Below are positions 48,481 to 59,738 of a stretch of 64,000 nucleotides of DNA, piece by piece (position 1 is the first letter of the stretch; each line of letters opens with the position of its first letter). Where the stretch lies: assembly GCF_000002425.4 (NCBI RefSeq), contig NC_037270.1, forward strand, positions 12,755,106 to 12,819,105, written 5' to 3'. Below the pieces are notes generated by a model. The model had not been told where the DNA came from and searched no databases. It worked only from the letters and a program-made list of their open reading frames with translations. The position numbers were made by a program, and so were the translations under genes. The DNA comes from Physcomitrium patens. Lineage: Eukaryota > Streptophyta > Bryopsida > Funariales > Funariaceae.

Positions 48481-49660
48481 AGGATTAGATGATGATCCCA
48501 ATAACAACAAATAGGATGCTGCTCAACTCAACACACGAGGCTACACAACAACAATAACAACAACACAAATCCCTCCTCTTTGAGAGAGAGAGAGAGTTGA
48601 AAATTTGAATTCGCGCATAAGGCGGCATTGTCCTTGGAAACCACGCCGCATTCCATGGATTGCAAAAGACAGCTATGAAGCTACTACTACTACGCCGAGG
48701 GCATTGGAACTACTCCGGCGAGTCTCTTTGTGTGTGTGTGTGTGGGTGTTTATTTTATTTGAATGCGGTGATGAGTGGGTGAATAAACAACGATCGATGA
48801 CCCTCATAACATGAAAGCTGGGCCAAGCTTTCTTTCTTTCATGGTTCGAAATCAACGTCCGGAATCTACACCGAGTGAGGACATTTCCATACAAGGCAGA
48901 CAGAGGCGCAGACAGACAGACAGATAGATAAGAGGGAAAAGCCAAGAATAAAAGAATACAACGAGGCAAAGGAAAGGAGAGAGGAAACTTTAAACACAAG
49001 CTGTGTGTAGAGAAAGAGAGGGTGCAGCAGCAGCAGGACTCGCAGAGCCAGTTACGATCCGTCTTGTCTACATTGACGGATCGACTGAGTGTCAGACCCA
49101 TCGCAGAGTAAAAGCATGAGGATGCGTACGAGCGCAGCAGAAGCTCCAGCTCGAACGGGGAGGACAGACGGCGACAGAGCTTGGTTGTAATGCGAGCGAG
49201 CGAGCGAGAGAGGACAAATGGTGTTCTGTCCGCTGGATGGGGGGAGAGGGAGGGGGGGCACTCAGAACCCACCAGCGAATGCGAGCTGGTCGTGACAGAA
49301 ATGCCAGCTAGGAAAACAAGGGGATCATTGTTGCAGAGAGGGATGCACCTGGGACGGTGAGCTGTGGCATGTGACTGGGACGCGGACACAGCTAGGCTTG
49401 GTGCTTTTCCGCAGACTGGCACGCTAACGGCAACAATCACATATGATGGTGTCAGACATGTGTAAGGGTGCGGGGTGTCAGACGTGGCCGCGGGGGCGGA
49501 GGTGGTGGTGGTGCACGCCTCAGGGATCGGAACAGCACTGCTCCCTCTCTCTCTCTCTCCACATTGACTGCGCTTGGATTTGCGGGTCGTGAGGCGGGTA
49601 GAGATGTGGTTGTTGTAAAGCGGCTCACGAGCTAAGAAAATATGCCCACATAGGACAGTA
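48480..49660. other. GC-richer island, possibly transcribed, no supported CDS
   Basis: An abrupt rise in GC, with (GA)n, (CAG)n, GAGCGAGCGAGC and GTGTGTGT tracts. Such tracts are common in plant 5' leaders. The longest open stretch (minus, 49,440-48,673) begins with GTG, is low-complexity and has no domain, so it is not called. The hairpin GAAAGCTGGGCCAAGCTTTC sits near 48,813. Confidence 0.45.
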
Positions 49661-50532
49661 AGATTTTGATAGTGAAGATAACTCTCTTGCTACATACTTT
49701 TACTGGGCGTCGTTTTCAAGGTGTTCATCTCTGCCAAGAAAGCGTTACAGGCATGCATGACTACTGGTTTCACAGTTCCAGCATGCTGTTACCAGACAGA
49801 CGTTTACAGGTAGCTAGACACAGACGCAACGGTCATATGTTGCACTAACGATGTAGTAGATTTTTCAAAATGTACATGTCATGGACTGCCAGCAGTCGAA
49901 ACTGATTCATGTGACATTAAGAAATGTCTGGGGCAATCACATTCCCGATCGGTTTTCGTGCACAGCTAATGAACACTTCACATCATGCAAGGTTAAGGAG
50001 AGTGCCGAGAGGGCTGAGGCTAATGTATTTAAAGATGAAATCTCATCGTTTTATTCGGCAAGCCCACAAACAGCGACCAGAGAGTACCCATGGACATGTT
50101 TGTCACGTAATATAAATGAAATCTTCTCTATCAATGGTCATCCTTCACAGGAACAAAGCCACAGGAATTCAATGGCCGTGAAGACACACCTCTTGTTCAA
50201 ATGCTACCCTACGTTTTATCACAAATTTTACACATTGGCTTGAATGTTACGAGAAAAATGCTTCCTGTGCAACGGCGACCTTCAAACGTACTGCAGCTAC
50301 ACCGCTCCATTAACAACAAGCCCAAAAATCCTGCCACTAATAGGACATCTTGAAAAACTCCGCCAAGACGCTCCACACCGTCCCGTAATGGAAAGCTCAA
50401 CTACATCGCACGAAGGGCCCGATCGCGTCCCACGGCGCATTCCACAAGCTTAGCCAGTTGTCCTCCAATACAGTCCAACATCCCATCCTCCCAAAACCCA
50501 CATGCTAGGCACGTCCTGCACCCAAACTCTCT
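49660..50532. other. Downstream flank of the AG-peptide gene
   Basis: Moderate-GC sequence immediately 3' of the arabinogalactan-peptide gene, probably including its 3' UTR. A 120-codon plus-strand open frame (49,881-50,243) has an ATG but no recognisable domain and is not supported. Confidence 0.4.
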
Positions 50533-50730
50533 TCAAAAAATGTGCGCAGCAAGGAACGCCAAGAGACCAGCGGCGACGGGAGCTACAACGGCAGGCACCA
50601 TGGCCGCGACGTCATTTGAGGGAGGAGGCGCAGGGGCCGCGGCTTGAGCATTCACACTCACGGCAGCAGAGCAGCCGACGATGACAGCCACAAGGGCGAA
50701 GTTCTTCACTGATCTCATCACAGAGGCCAT
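50533..50730 (-). CDS. Arabinogalactan peptide (AG peptide), GPI-anchored
   Basis: A single-exon gene for a 65-residue precursor. Residues 1-28 form a signal peptide with a hydrophobic core (FALVAVIVGC) and a VNA cleavage motif. The mature core is only about 12 residues, QAAAPAPPPSND, with the Ala-Pro dipeptides that are hydroxylated and O-glycosylated in arabinogalactan proteins. Residues 41-65 are a hydrophobic tail ending in LLAFLAAHIF, the form of a GPI-anchor addition signal, with S38-N39-D40 as likely attachment residues. This signal, tiny AP core and GPI tail layout is that of plant AG peptides, which act at the plasma membrane and cell wall. The ATG at 50,730 starts right at the signal peptide and has G at +4. 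The exact subfamily number cannot be assigned. A prolyl 4-hydroxylase gene lies upstream on the same strand. Confidence 0.88.
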   Translation of the reverse strand: MASVMRSVKNFALVAVIVGCSAAVSVNAQAAAPAPPPSNDVAAMVPAVVAPVAAGLLAFLAAHIF

Positions 50731-51360
50731 TACTGCTAGTTCCAAAAACGGTCGAGCACAAACAAAAAGGAAACGATACGTAGAATGCTGCTGCCACTGC
50801 TCACACCGTAATCTCCGACAAAAATGAACGCGTTTAGAAGCAATGCGAGGCGAGAGGGAGGGCAAGAGGCAGGCGGACAAACAGGCGAAGAAGCAGAAGG
50901 AGCCGAAGACGAAGAAATGATAACCGGAAGGTTGGGCCAGGGGACTATAAAGGGAGCCGGGTGAACCAAAGAGCGCGGGGTCGGGGGAGCCTTTTAGGGG
51001 GGTGCGCCACGAACGAAGAAAGAGGGGAAGCCGTGTGAAGCGGGGCCCGGCGTGTGGAGCGGGGCCGGGGGCCGTGGGGGAGAGTGAGTCTCCAGAACAG
51101 CAACTTCGTTCTCTAATAAACCGCCATTACTCACGATTGGTAAATCCTTCCTCCCCGGGTCCCACCCCCCCTCCCCCGGCCCCTTCTCCCGCGATTCCCT
51201 TACCTGTCAGCCCTGTTACGCGGCAGTCATTCCGCTCCCGAGTCGGGCTCATGGGTTATTTTCCGATCTGGGTTTGGTTCTTGGTCCGGGACTGGGCTCG
51301 GATTTACCTTTATTTTCATCCCAGTAAATATGGACTGGGGGATAAACTATTGGAGTAGAT
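50731..51360 (-). promoter_or_regulatory. GC-rich promoter/leader of the AG-peptide gene
   Basis: About 600 bases of GC-rich DNA upstream of the gene. The minus strand has CCCTTTATAGTCC at 50,953-50,941, a possible TATA-like element about 215 bases from the ATG. A plus-strand open stretch (51,002-51,358) begins with GTG and is proline-rich only because of GC content, so it is not called a gene. Confidence 0.4.
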
Positions 51361-52210
51361 TTGGGTACAGGGCTGGTCGGGTTGTGCATGGCATTGTTTG
51401 GTGACTCCTTTTCTGGAAATAAAGTAACTTTTGGTGATTTTTCTTTAAAGTGCTTCTGCAATGCTCTATACGTATTTATTGTTTACTTTTTGGGAAAGTA
51501 AGGAAAAGATACTTTTACTGCTGTGTTTGCACGTGAGGTTGGAAATTGGGTATTAACACAAAAAAGTTGTAGGAAGAAAAAAAAATGTTTTTTAAAATGG
51601 TGTGAAAGCACTGTTTGACTTGATGGAGCATATCTTTGTTTGTCACTTGGTTTATTTTTTTATTTTTTAAAATTATTTTTGCATTTTGGATACATCGTGT
51701 GTATTTGTTCAATTGAAGTGTGCTAAGAATTTTTATGGGGTACATGTTTCCAACTATCCACTTGATACTCCACATTTGTTTGATTGTATTTTTTAATTTA
51801 TTCCGTCTTTACACATAATTTCAAAAAAATACATTAGGAACAAATTTGTTGGTTGATATCAAAAGTATTGTTAACAGTTTAAATATACATTTTTACACAT
51901 ATGTAGTACCCATAAAGAGTGGTTTTTGATGTGATGTTCATACACAATTCCTCAATTGGGAATGTTTTCCACCAAACTCAATTTCAATGTTGAAAATGTG
52001 TCATTGACATTACTGTTGACTCTCAGTATTAGGAAACTTATGGTAGAATACAGAAAACATCAATAAACAACACTAACGATAATTCTTGGATTAAAATTTC
52101 AAACCCTCTGAATAAAATTCTTTAATATTTGTCAAATGATTAAAACAAAATATTGAGTTGGTATACAAACTCAACAAAGTAATCACAAAATAAATAAATA
52201 AATAATAAAC

Positions 52211-52253
<43 letters not shown>

Positions 52254-54830
52254 TGCATGGAATGGGATCCTTGTAGAAGTGTTTTTTTGGGTGCAGTTAA
52301 CAAGAGTTTTAAATGCAAAATGCCAAACAATAATATCGTTGTAGGGTTTCCAGCGCTACTTACCATATGTGGAGTAGCATGATATCTTGGCCATGTTCAG
52401 GTGCTGAGTTGGCATGCTGACGTATTCATTTGATACAAGATGACGTGGCAGCATACACATGCTGATGTGTCAGCAGCCCATGTGGTCTTTTAAGGGGGTT
52501 GAAGAATAAGACTTGTTCTAGTTCAAATGCCACTCTCTCTCTTGTTTGAAAAACTGTTTTAAATATTTTACTTTTATTTATTTTTTGATTTATTTTTTAA
52601 TTTTAATTATTTAAACTATACTTTTATTTGTTTTATTTTATTTTCTTCCTTTCAAACTAGTCAGATTTTTTTCCTGATTTTTTGTAGCCTTACTTTTCTA
52701 CCTCCAATGTAGGCTAGCCAAAAGCATCTAGAAAGATTTGCAACTTTACATTCTATATTGTTTAGGAGTTTGCTTATTTATTTATTTATTTATTTTTCTT
52801 CAAAATAACTAGAGTTGACCATGTTGTGCTATGAGTAAAACATTCAAAGTTTTCATATGTATGTATATATGTATGTATGTATATATATACAAACATGCAT
52901 TCTTGGTCACTGTAAGATCTAACAAGCATTTGATACTTGATTTTTTTTCTTTAAATAATTATTGAACTAAATTAAAAAAATTATGCTGGATATTTTTCTT
53001 TTAACAATACTTAAAAAGGAGATAAATAAATTTGTATTTGTATCATTTCAAAAATTATACTATATTTGATGACAATCACTTAGAACTAACTTAGTATGTT
53101 TTGATTTTTTTATTCCTATCAATTTCTAGTGTGATAGCTAAATAATAATAAAACAATAAATATTAGCTATTTTAAGTGGCTAAGAAAAAATAAATTATAA
53201 ATTTGAGTTGTTTGGATATATTTTAATTATCCAAATCTAGGTTTATGTTATTATGGAATGTATCATCCAATTACATTTATATAAGATGTTAAAGCTATTC
53301 TATAGCTAACAACTCCTTTGGTACACTTTTTGTCTTTGAAATCTAAAATCATTATTAGTTTTTATTATTTAAAAAAAAAAAAACCAAATAACTTGGCTAA
53401 TTTGTAAAATATGTCAATGGAGCAATGTATTTTTGCTAGACACACATTATGTAAATAAATAAATGAAATATTGTAATCAAACTCTATCAATGACAAGAAA
53501 TTCATCAAATGACCTTATTAATAGTTGCTACTATAATTTTATATATTTTGTTCCAAGATTAGGTTGACATTTTTGGTTTGACTATTAATTTATAAATAAT
53601 ACTTTATAAAAAGTTGATCTTGATGTTGAAGATCTAATATAATTTTCTACAAAATTTAGACGCAAATTTCAATCACTAATCCAATTTAAAATTTCATATG
53701 ATATTTATAAACTGTAATAGAATTTTTTTCTTCTAATTTTTAAATATTTTTTTATTAAAAGGAAGTGTTATTTTGTATAAAACAATCTATTAGATGAAAT
53801 AATCTAAAATTACCAAAATTGATTTTTTTTTCTGAATAATATAAAATCTATGATAAAATTTATTTATAAAAAAACTTTTGGAATTTTAAAAATAAATAGG
53901 AGTTTAAAGAAACTATGTTGTTGATGTCTTAAAACTTTAGTTTTTAGTGTATTATAAGATTGCATAATTTCTTTACAAACCTCTTAATTTTTAGACATTA
54001 ATATGTTTTGGATGTCAATATTATAGTTAAATTAAAACCAAGTTGTAACTTAATAAAAATAATGTAATATAATTTGAATATTAAAAAGGTGCAATTTTTT
54101 TAAAAGATACAAACAATAATTCTTTAAAGTCCTAAATTAAAGCCCTCTATTCTTTATTGAAATCAATTTAATTATTTACTGTCTTTCCAGAATTATTAAT
54201 TAGTTTGTAATTTTATTTAATCTTTGAAAAAAAAACCTTATAAAATGTTTTAAAATTTTAAAAACATGGTATGTACTTAATTGATTAAAATTTATTTTAC
54301 TTCTAATTAATAAAATATTATTTATACAAATAATTATTATGTAGCTTGATTCATTATAATTTATATTTTAAATATAGAATTGGTATTAATATTAATTTAA
54401 AAAAATCCTTATTTTTGTTGTTCTTCTAATACTAAACATATTTAACAATTGTAATCTACTTTTGTGGAATAAATTAAGACATCATCCAAATAGAATAGAA
54501 AATATTATTTTAAGCATTTAAAAAAAATATTGTTATACATTTAAAGAATGAAAGTCTATTTTCAAGTTAATAAAACATAGTATTACATCCAAAGTATCCA
54601 TATCTTGCACAATTTATACGTTTGTAGTAATATCCTTTAATACCAGGAAGATTATGAGTATCTCTTGATTAAAAAAATTTAAAGAAGTTTATTTTCTAAA
54701 TTTCTTTAGCAAATTTTAAGATACTAGTAACACTTTAAGATGCAATAACATCATTCAAGATGCAAGAAAAATCCACTTCTTTTAAGAAAAAGTAAAACTT
54801 CCTATTAATATATCTAGTCACATTAAATCA
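51361..54830. other. AT-rich intergenic DNA
   Basis: No coding sequence is supported. It contains (TA)n-(GA)n at about 52,209-52,250, (TTTA)n near 52,776-52,795, TATG/TATA repeats near 52,857-52,890 and many homopolymer runs. One moderate-GC patch with ACGT motifs (52,380-52,500) stands out. Confidence 0.7.
52400..52480. promoter_or_regulatory. Cluster of bZIP-type ACGT motifs
   Basis: TGCTGACGTA (52,415-52,424), TGACGTGGCAGC (52,441-52,452) and the palindrome GCTGAtgtgTCAGC (52,461-52,474) lie within 60 bases of otherwise AT-rich DNA. TGACGTGG is a known type of bZIP binding site. No nearby start of transcription is identified. Confidence 0.3.
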
Positions 54831-55512
54831 TTAGATAAAATATCTTATACAAATTAATAACTTCAATAAGTATGGCTTAATAGGTAGAAATAGCTTCAAC
54901 AAACAAATAGCTTCCATAAATCTGGCTGCAAACAAGTTAGCATTTCTTTCTTTGTTTCCCACAAACATGGATGCCATGGAGACTTCATTTTCAAGCTCAA
55001 TGGAAAGGGGACCTCTCAACACTACCAAAGCCTCAATTGCAACAGCAAGATTCGAATAGAAGACGACAAATCGAAATCGCACATTAGGAGCTGAAGAGCT
55101 CCATCCCCTATTTATAAAATACTGATCCTCACACAAAAGCAGATCAACCAAGTCAAAGCATGAAATTTGTCATGTGTAGTAGCTAGTGTGGTTTGTAAAA
55201 TCAGTGAAGAATTGGTATTCCTAAGCGTTCTCATCACGCTGGTGTTCCAGCATTCAGGCATGGACACTCGCTCCTTGTAAATAACTCGCAAGCTGATTCT
55301 GTTGTTCCATGAGCAAGTTTGGGCAAGTTCACCTCTGCTCATGCCAGAAGACTGCTCGCATAATTCATGTAATCCTGCAACAAGAATTCAAAGCAGCCTG
55401 ATTCAGTAAGAAATCAAAGCAGCCGGATTCAGTAAGAGAAGTCCACGCTGAAGAAAACCATGATTGATAAATGATGCGGGGGAATACCTGTTGAAGACTT
55501 CTAGAAGGATGT
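54831..55512 (-). other. Probable 3' UTR of the prolyl 4-hydroxylase gene
   Basis: The moderate-GC character of the gene continues to about 54,890. A plausible spliced intron after the stop has donor CAACAG|GTATTC at 55,488/55,487 and acceptor TTGTTGCAG|GATTAC at 55,375/55,374. Open stretches here begin with non-ATG codons and show no domain. A short tandem duplication (AAATCAAAGCAGCC.GATTCAGTAAGA) lies at about 55,387-55,440. Confidence 0.45.
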
Positions 55513-58500
55513 TTACCGTGCTGCGTATTTTTCAACATGTAACCACTTTGTAGCAGACCATTTCGTACCTTGAATCACAGGGCAAGCGCCTGTCGAACAA
55601 AAGCCCATCCCACGAATTTAAGAAACACCCCCAAAAAAGTTCGATTGTCACATACGAAGCAGATTCTTGCAAAACAAGACTCAAAATTCCATGTAATGAC
55701 GTAATTCTCTTGAAGAAATTTGCAATGAAGATTGTGGAATATCGTGTAACAGGATACATGAAAGATAAAAACATGGTACGTCATCAGTGGTATCCGATAA
55801 TCTGGTGGAAGAGTACATAATGTAGACTGGTTTTACGACAACTAAATCTGTTACCAAAATCATACCATGCAAACTGGTAGGGTCAAGCTTCGCATCTGGT
55901 TTCATGCTCCAAAAAAGTAAGGCATCTCCCATACGTGGTCGTACAGAAAGGCCCCGTTTAGCGCATTCGGATCGCTGATCCCAATCAGGAACCTCACTAG
56001 CGTTCACTTTAGAAGCCGGGAAAACTGTTTCTCCCCCTTTCTCAACGTCTGACCTGTTCCTCACCGTAAAAATGCCAATCACCAACCTAAGCAGTATGGT
56101 TGCAGACACAGACTTTTTGAGCTGTATCCGTACCTGGACTTGAACCAGGTCTAAACTAACATTATGGCTAGCAAAAAGCTAGTCATTACATTTTCTTTAA
56201 TGTGGATTCTGGAGAACGAAATAGTGCACGTAGTGGATTAACAGGCCGAGTACGGAGGCAGAAGGGGGATACTTACAGATACATCAGTACGGTAGCAATC
56301 CGCTGACCACCATTTTTAGTATTGAAAGCATCGTGAAAGTAGTCATAATGAGGCTCGTATTTCTCACTCTCTCTATACTGCAAAACTTGCAAGCCTTCAC
56401 CTTGTTCTACACGCACGAACCATCATGCCTTAAGCATAATAATGAAAAAGATGACATCGAAGTACCACCCTTTTGAACAGATACTAAGCTCAATCAACCC
56501 ATGTCAAGTGCAAATGACATGCCATTGGTGTTCAATGCTTCCCAACTGTCAGCATGGTGAACTGCCGAAACCAATTAGTCATGCAAGAGATACAGGAACA
56601 TAAATAATAGTCGTGAATCCTAATGACTGGACAAAGAACCAAAGTATACTGGCAAGAATATCATTTATATGAAACAAGGAACATAACCAAGGATGTATCA
56701 CATACCAACAGGTATGAATGTGAAGTCAGCGATACGTTTCTCAATCCTCTTAATGATGTGATCTTGGCCCCGCACCAAAAATGTCCCTGAACTTGTGCGA
56801 ACCCTGTGATACACACACTTGTCATCAACGGCTACGAAAATCCAGATGATAGATACTCTCGTCAAATGCAGAAAATAAAAACACAAACCCCAAGGCCCAA
56901 ACTTGGAATAATACCACACCAGCAAATTGAATATATCAACCTTCGGTAAACTAGGTGATGAGGAAAGAAGAGCTAAATCGGCACGCACCTGCTGTCTTTG
57001 CTTTTTCCCGTAGCACTATCTATAACTGTTGACTTCACCAGGCTAGGCTTGGCCACCTCAATAAGATGGTTGCATTCCACTTGTGTCTGTTCCCAATGCA
57101 AACGATCTCAACATAGATACTTTTCCACACATTTTGTATATCTCTTTAAGTGGTACTCATGCCTATGTACAGGTAGCCGACACTAGTGACCAAGTCTATC
57201 ATATTGTGTTTTCGGAGCTCCGCTTGTAGGAAACCGTATACAATCACCAAAAAGCATGATTGCACGCATATAAAAAATACCGAATATTTGCAGACTTAAA
57301 TCTGCAAATATTTATCAATCTTGGTGCACTATGTACGTAACAAAATAATGTTTATCCCGCAAGAAAGGGTTAAAACCATAATACAAACAAAACAGAACAT
57401 GATTGCCACCACCAGTATTCATCCTCAATAACAACCCAACACCGCTGCAGCGACGCAAACACTAATATGTAAAATGTCTTACCAGAAAGTGGTGATACAG
57501 AAAAGCTCTGGGCTCCCAGGAAAGGACCTCAACCCAAGGTGCCAGTGGATTTTCATCCACATGCCTGCGATCAGAAAAAATATTATCATTCAAATGTAAG
57601 AACCCAGCACATGGAATTTGAAATGTACTTTCTGAATTAAAACCTTTGTTAAAAACACGATAATGGGTGTAAATCAATTTAATGAAGGTGACCATAGTAT
57701 GTGTGCTAACTGAAATTACAATTGAAAGTTCGTTTTGTACATGATTGGCCATCTACTGCAGAGATGGTGTAATATTTATCAGATCCATTGCACTTGGCAG
57801 GGATAACCATTTCGATTGCTGTAGCGACACCTATCAAAGTCAGATAAAAAATTCACAAAACACTCAAGCACCCATGTCCCAAAAGCCTAGAAACTACAAT
57901 TTTTGTAAAAGTTGTAAAAACTTCAATTTGTGAAAATTCGTGGCAAAATCAGATTCTAAATTCCAAGTGATTCCATATGTCCTCGTATGCAACTGTAAGC
58001 GAGATTTGCATCAAAGCTCTTGCGCGCCAGAACACAATGGCTCTATTGGGATTTCGAAATAGAGAGGTTGCAACAAGCTCCGATCAAAGCACCGAAGAGT
58101 GAAACCTTACAATGGACCAGGACACAGTTTGGGATTAGCACGATTAAGGTGTTTGGTTGTTTGTTTTTGTTTTTTTCTTTTGGGGGGGAGGGGATAGCAG
58201 CAATTTACGTTCAGGTCACTATTCATTCAAGACACTTGGAAGCTTCAGATCGTGTTACGGTACCACCGACATTGCGAAAAACCAGGTAAGTCTCCAACTA
58301 CGTGAGGGGTCGAGTGAAGGGGACAAAGAATACTACAAAGATTTGCCAACGCAGGCGAGCACCTCTCAACTTTAAATGATATCCTCAACTCTACAGCTAA
58401 TGCTGCATCTGATTCAGAATGTACTCAACTCTCTCCCTCAACTCTCTCCTAATCGAACTCCAGAATTAACCACACTTCAAATTTACGGTGACCACAAACC

Positions 58501-58798
58501 ATCGCATTGGCGACGAAATTCTCCAAAACTTCTCCAAGTGTGAATACCCACAACCATAGAATCTGCAACCGGAATTGACTTCGGGTCCTCGTTAATTTTT
58601 TAAGATGAACTTTACCCACCTGTGGGTAGGCAGCTTCAATTCCACTTCGGCTCCCTCGTCAATCGAGCCTCGACGTCCCGATGGCATTGCTACCACGTCC
58701 AGAAGCAACATGACCATGACTATCAAAGACAAAAACGCGAACACCAGCAATGCCATCGTGCCAACTCCAGTCCTTTGCCCCCTACTCAACCTCGCCAT
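55513..58798 (-). CDS. P4H: Prolyl 4-hydroxylase (2OG-Fe(II) oxygenase), 7 exons
   Basis: Exons are 58,798-58,620; 57,564-57,483; 57,086-56,989; 56,803-56,706; 56,406-56,277; 56,053-55,866; 55,589-55,513. All introns are GT-AG and phases agree across every junction, giving 852 bases and 283 residues, the usual plant P4H length. Residues 15-36 form a single membrane anchor, so a type II ER/Golgi protein is expected. The catalytic domain contains WVEVLSWEPRAFLYHHFL, VRTSSGTFL and NGGQRIATVLMYLSDVEKGG. Iron ligands are H172 and D174 (EPHYDYF) and H258 (SLHG); K268 (GTKWSATKW), ten residues on, fits the 2-oxoglutarate-binding lysine. The enzyme converts peptidyl proline to 4-hydroxyproline using O2 and 2-oxoglutarate, needed for extensin and arabinogalactan glycosylation. 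ATG 58,798 is the first in frame with G at +4; an upstream frame extension lacks an ATG. No ShK domain follows. It appears intact. Confidence 0.95.
57283..57312. repeat. 12-bp perfect stem-loop in P4H intron 2
   Basis: AATATTTGCAGA, six-base loop CTTAAA, TCTGCAAATATT. It lies in the second intron of the prolyl 4-hydroxylase gene; function unknown. Confidence 0.85.
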
Positions 58799-59474
58799 AG
58801 CTGCCACAGCCCTTGCCCCCGCCCTCTCCTCTGTTCCCCCCTCACACAAACACCAACCCACCAAAAACTACCGCCTACGTGTTTAATAGTACGTCTCAAT
58901 TACGCTGCAAAACTACCACCACACGTCAAACGCAGATGGGAAAAAACAAAAAAAAAAAAAAAAAAAAAAAAAAAACCCTGCGAAACCTCCAAACGCAACC
59001 TCGAGAGCAAAATCCAAAATGGCCTCTACTCTCATCCCCCGGCTACGATGACACAAACAGACAACGTAGCTGAACAAATTCAGTAAAGCGCGATCACGCG
59101 ACAACTATAAAAGGAAAATCTGCCCCACGCCGCAAGGGGAACGACCACCACAGCACCCACCAACACGGAAGAGCTCTCTCCGAGAAAGGGATATGAACAG
59201 CGGCAGATCTACTCACACTGGAGGGGAGAGGCAATGCACACAAGCCAAGGCAAGGCAAGGCACAGCCTCGCTGGGGTTTCACACTGTCGGTAGAAGCGCC
59301 GATGTCACTCACATCCATCCCACCCATGGGCACTAATAATAAATTACCAGCTGAGCTGTGCCCCTCTGCCGAGTCGACGGTGAAGAGCAAGAGCAGCTGC
59401 AACGGCAACTTCGTGTTGATGATCAGCGAGCAACAACATCGACAACAACAGCATAATCTTCGTCATCTATCATC
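58799..59474. promoter_or_regulatory. Upstream region of P4H, possibly a divergent promoter
   Basis: GC-richer sequence between the P4H start and a plus-strand small ORF. It contains a run of about 27 A (58,948-58,974) and TATAAAA at 59,106-59,112 on the plus strand. A minus-strand reading of the same motif (CCTTTTATAG) is about 305 bases from the P4H ATG. The TATA polarity fits plus-strand transcription better. Confidence 0.4.
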
Positions 59475-59738
59475 ATGGGAGGAGGAGGAGCATCGATCTG
59501 GCCTACTCCAACTCCAACTGCTGCTCTTTTTCGTCTTCTTCTGCTCATGGCTTTGGTTTGGTTTGCTCTGCTTTGCATTGTAGACCTGGTTTTGTCCATT
59601 CCACTGCCGCTTGGAGGTCACCATTTTCAATGCGCCAAACTACAGCCCCCTTCTTCACACACACGGGTGGTGTCACCTTTGCATCATCCCCCTTATCCCC
59701 ACTTTGGTCTCCTCCTCCTCCTTCTCCTCTTTGTTTAG
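59475..59738 (+). CDS. Possible small membrane protein (87 aa), weak
   Basis: An ATG-started frame, MGGGGASIWPTPTPTAALFR, is followed by a strong hydrophobic segment (LLLLMALVWFALLCIVDLVL) and a second hydrophobic C-terminus. It lies in genic-GC DNA downstream of a plus-strand TATAAAA (59,106), divergent from P4H. An overlapping plus frame (59,302-59,583) is equally open, which weakens both. I do not recognise a family. Confidence 0.3.
   Translation: MGGGGASIWPTPTPTAALFRLLLLMALVWFALLCIVDLVLSIPLPLGGHHFQCAKLQPPSSHTRVVSPLHHPPYPHFGLLLLLLLFV

Noticed and set aside
48820-48845. microRNA precursor suggested by a short hairpin
   Set aside because: The stem is only about eight bases, too short for a plant precursor, and no known microRNA sequence is seen.
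48673-49440. 255-codon minus-strand open frame in GC-rich island
   Set aside because: It begins with GTG, is low-complexity serine/leucine/cysteine-rich, overlaps simple repeats and has no domain; it looks like leader or promoter sequence.
49881-50243. 120-codon ATG-started plus-strand frame
   Set aside because: No recognisable domain, antisense to the probable 3' UTR of the AG-peptide gene, and overlapped by another open frame.
51002-51358. 118-codon proline-rich plus-strand frame
   Set aside because: GTG start; proline content follows from GC-rich promoter sequence upstream of the AG-peptide gene.
56115-56145. tRNA-like T-arm (ACCTGGTTCAAGTCCAGGT on the minus strand) in P4H intron 5
   Set aside because: The B-box and stem are good, but there is no matching 5' acceptor strand, D-arm or anticodon arm at normal spacing; at most an old tRNA or SINE fragment.
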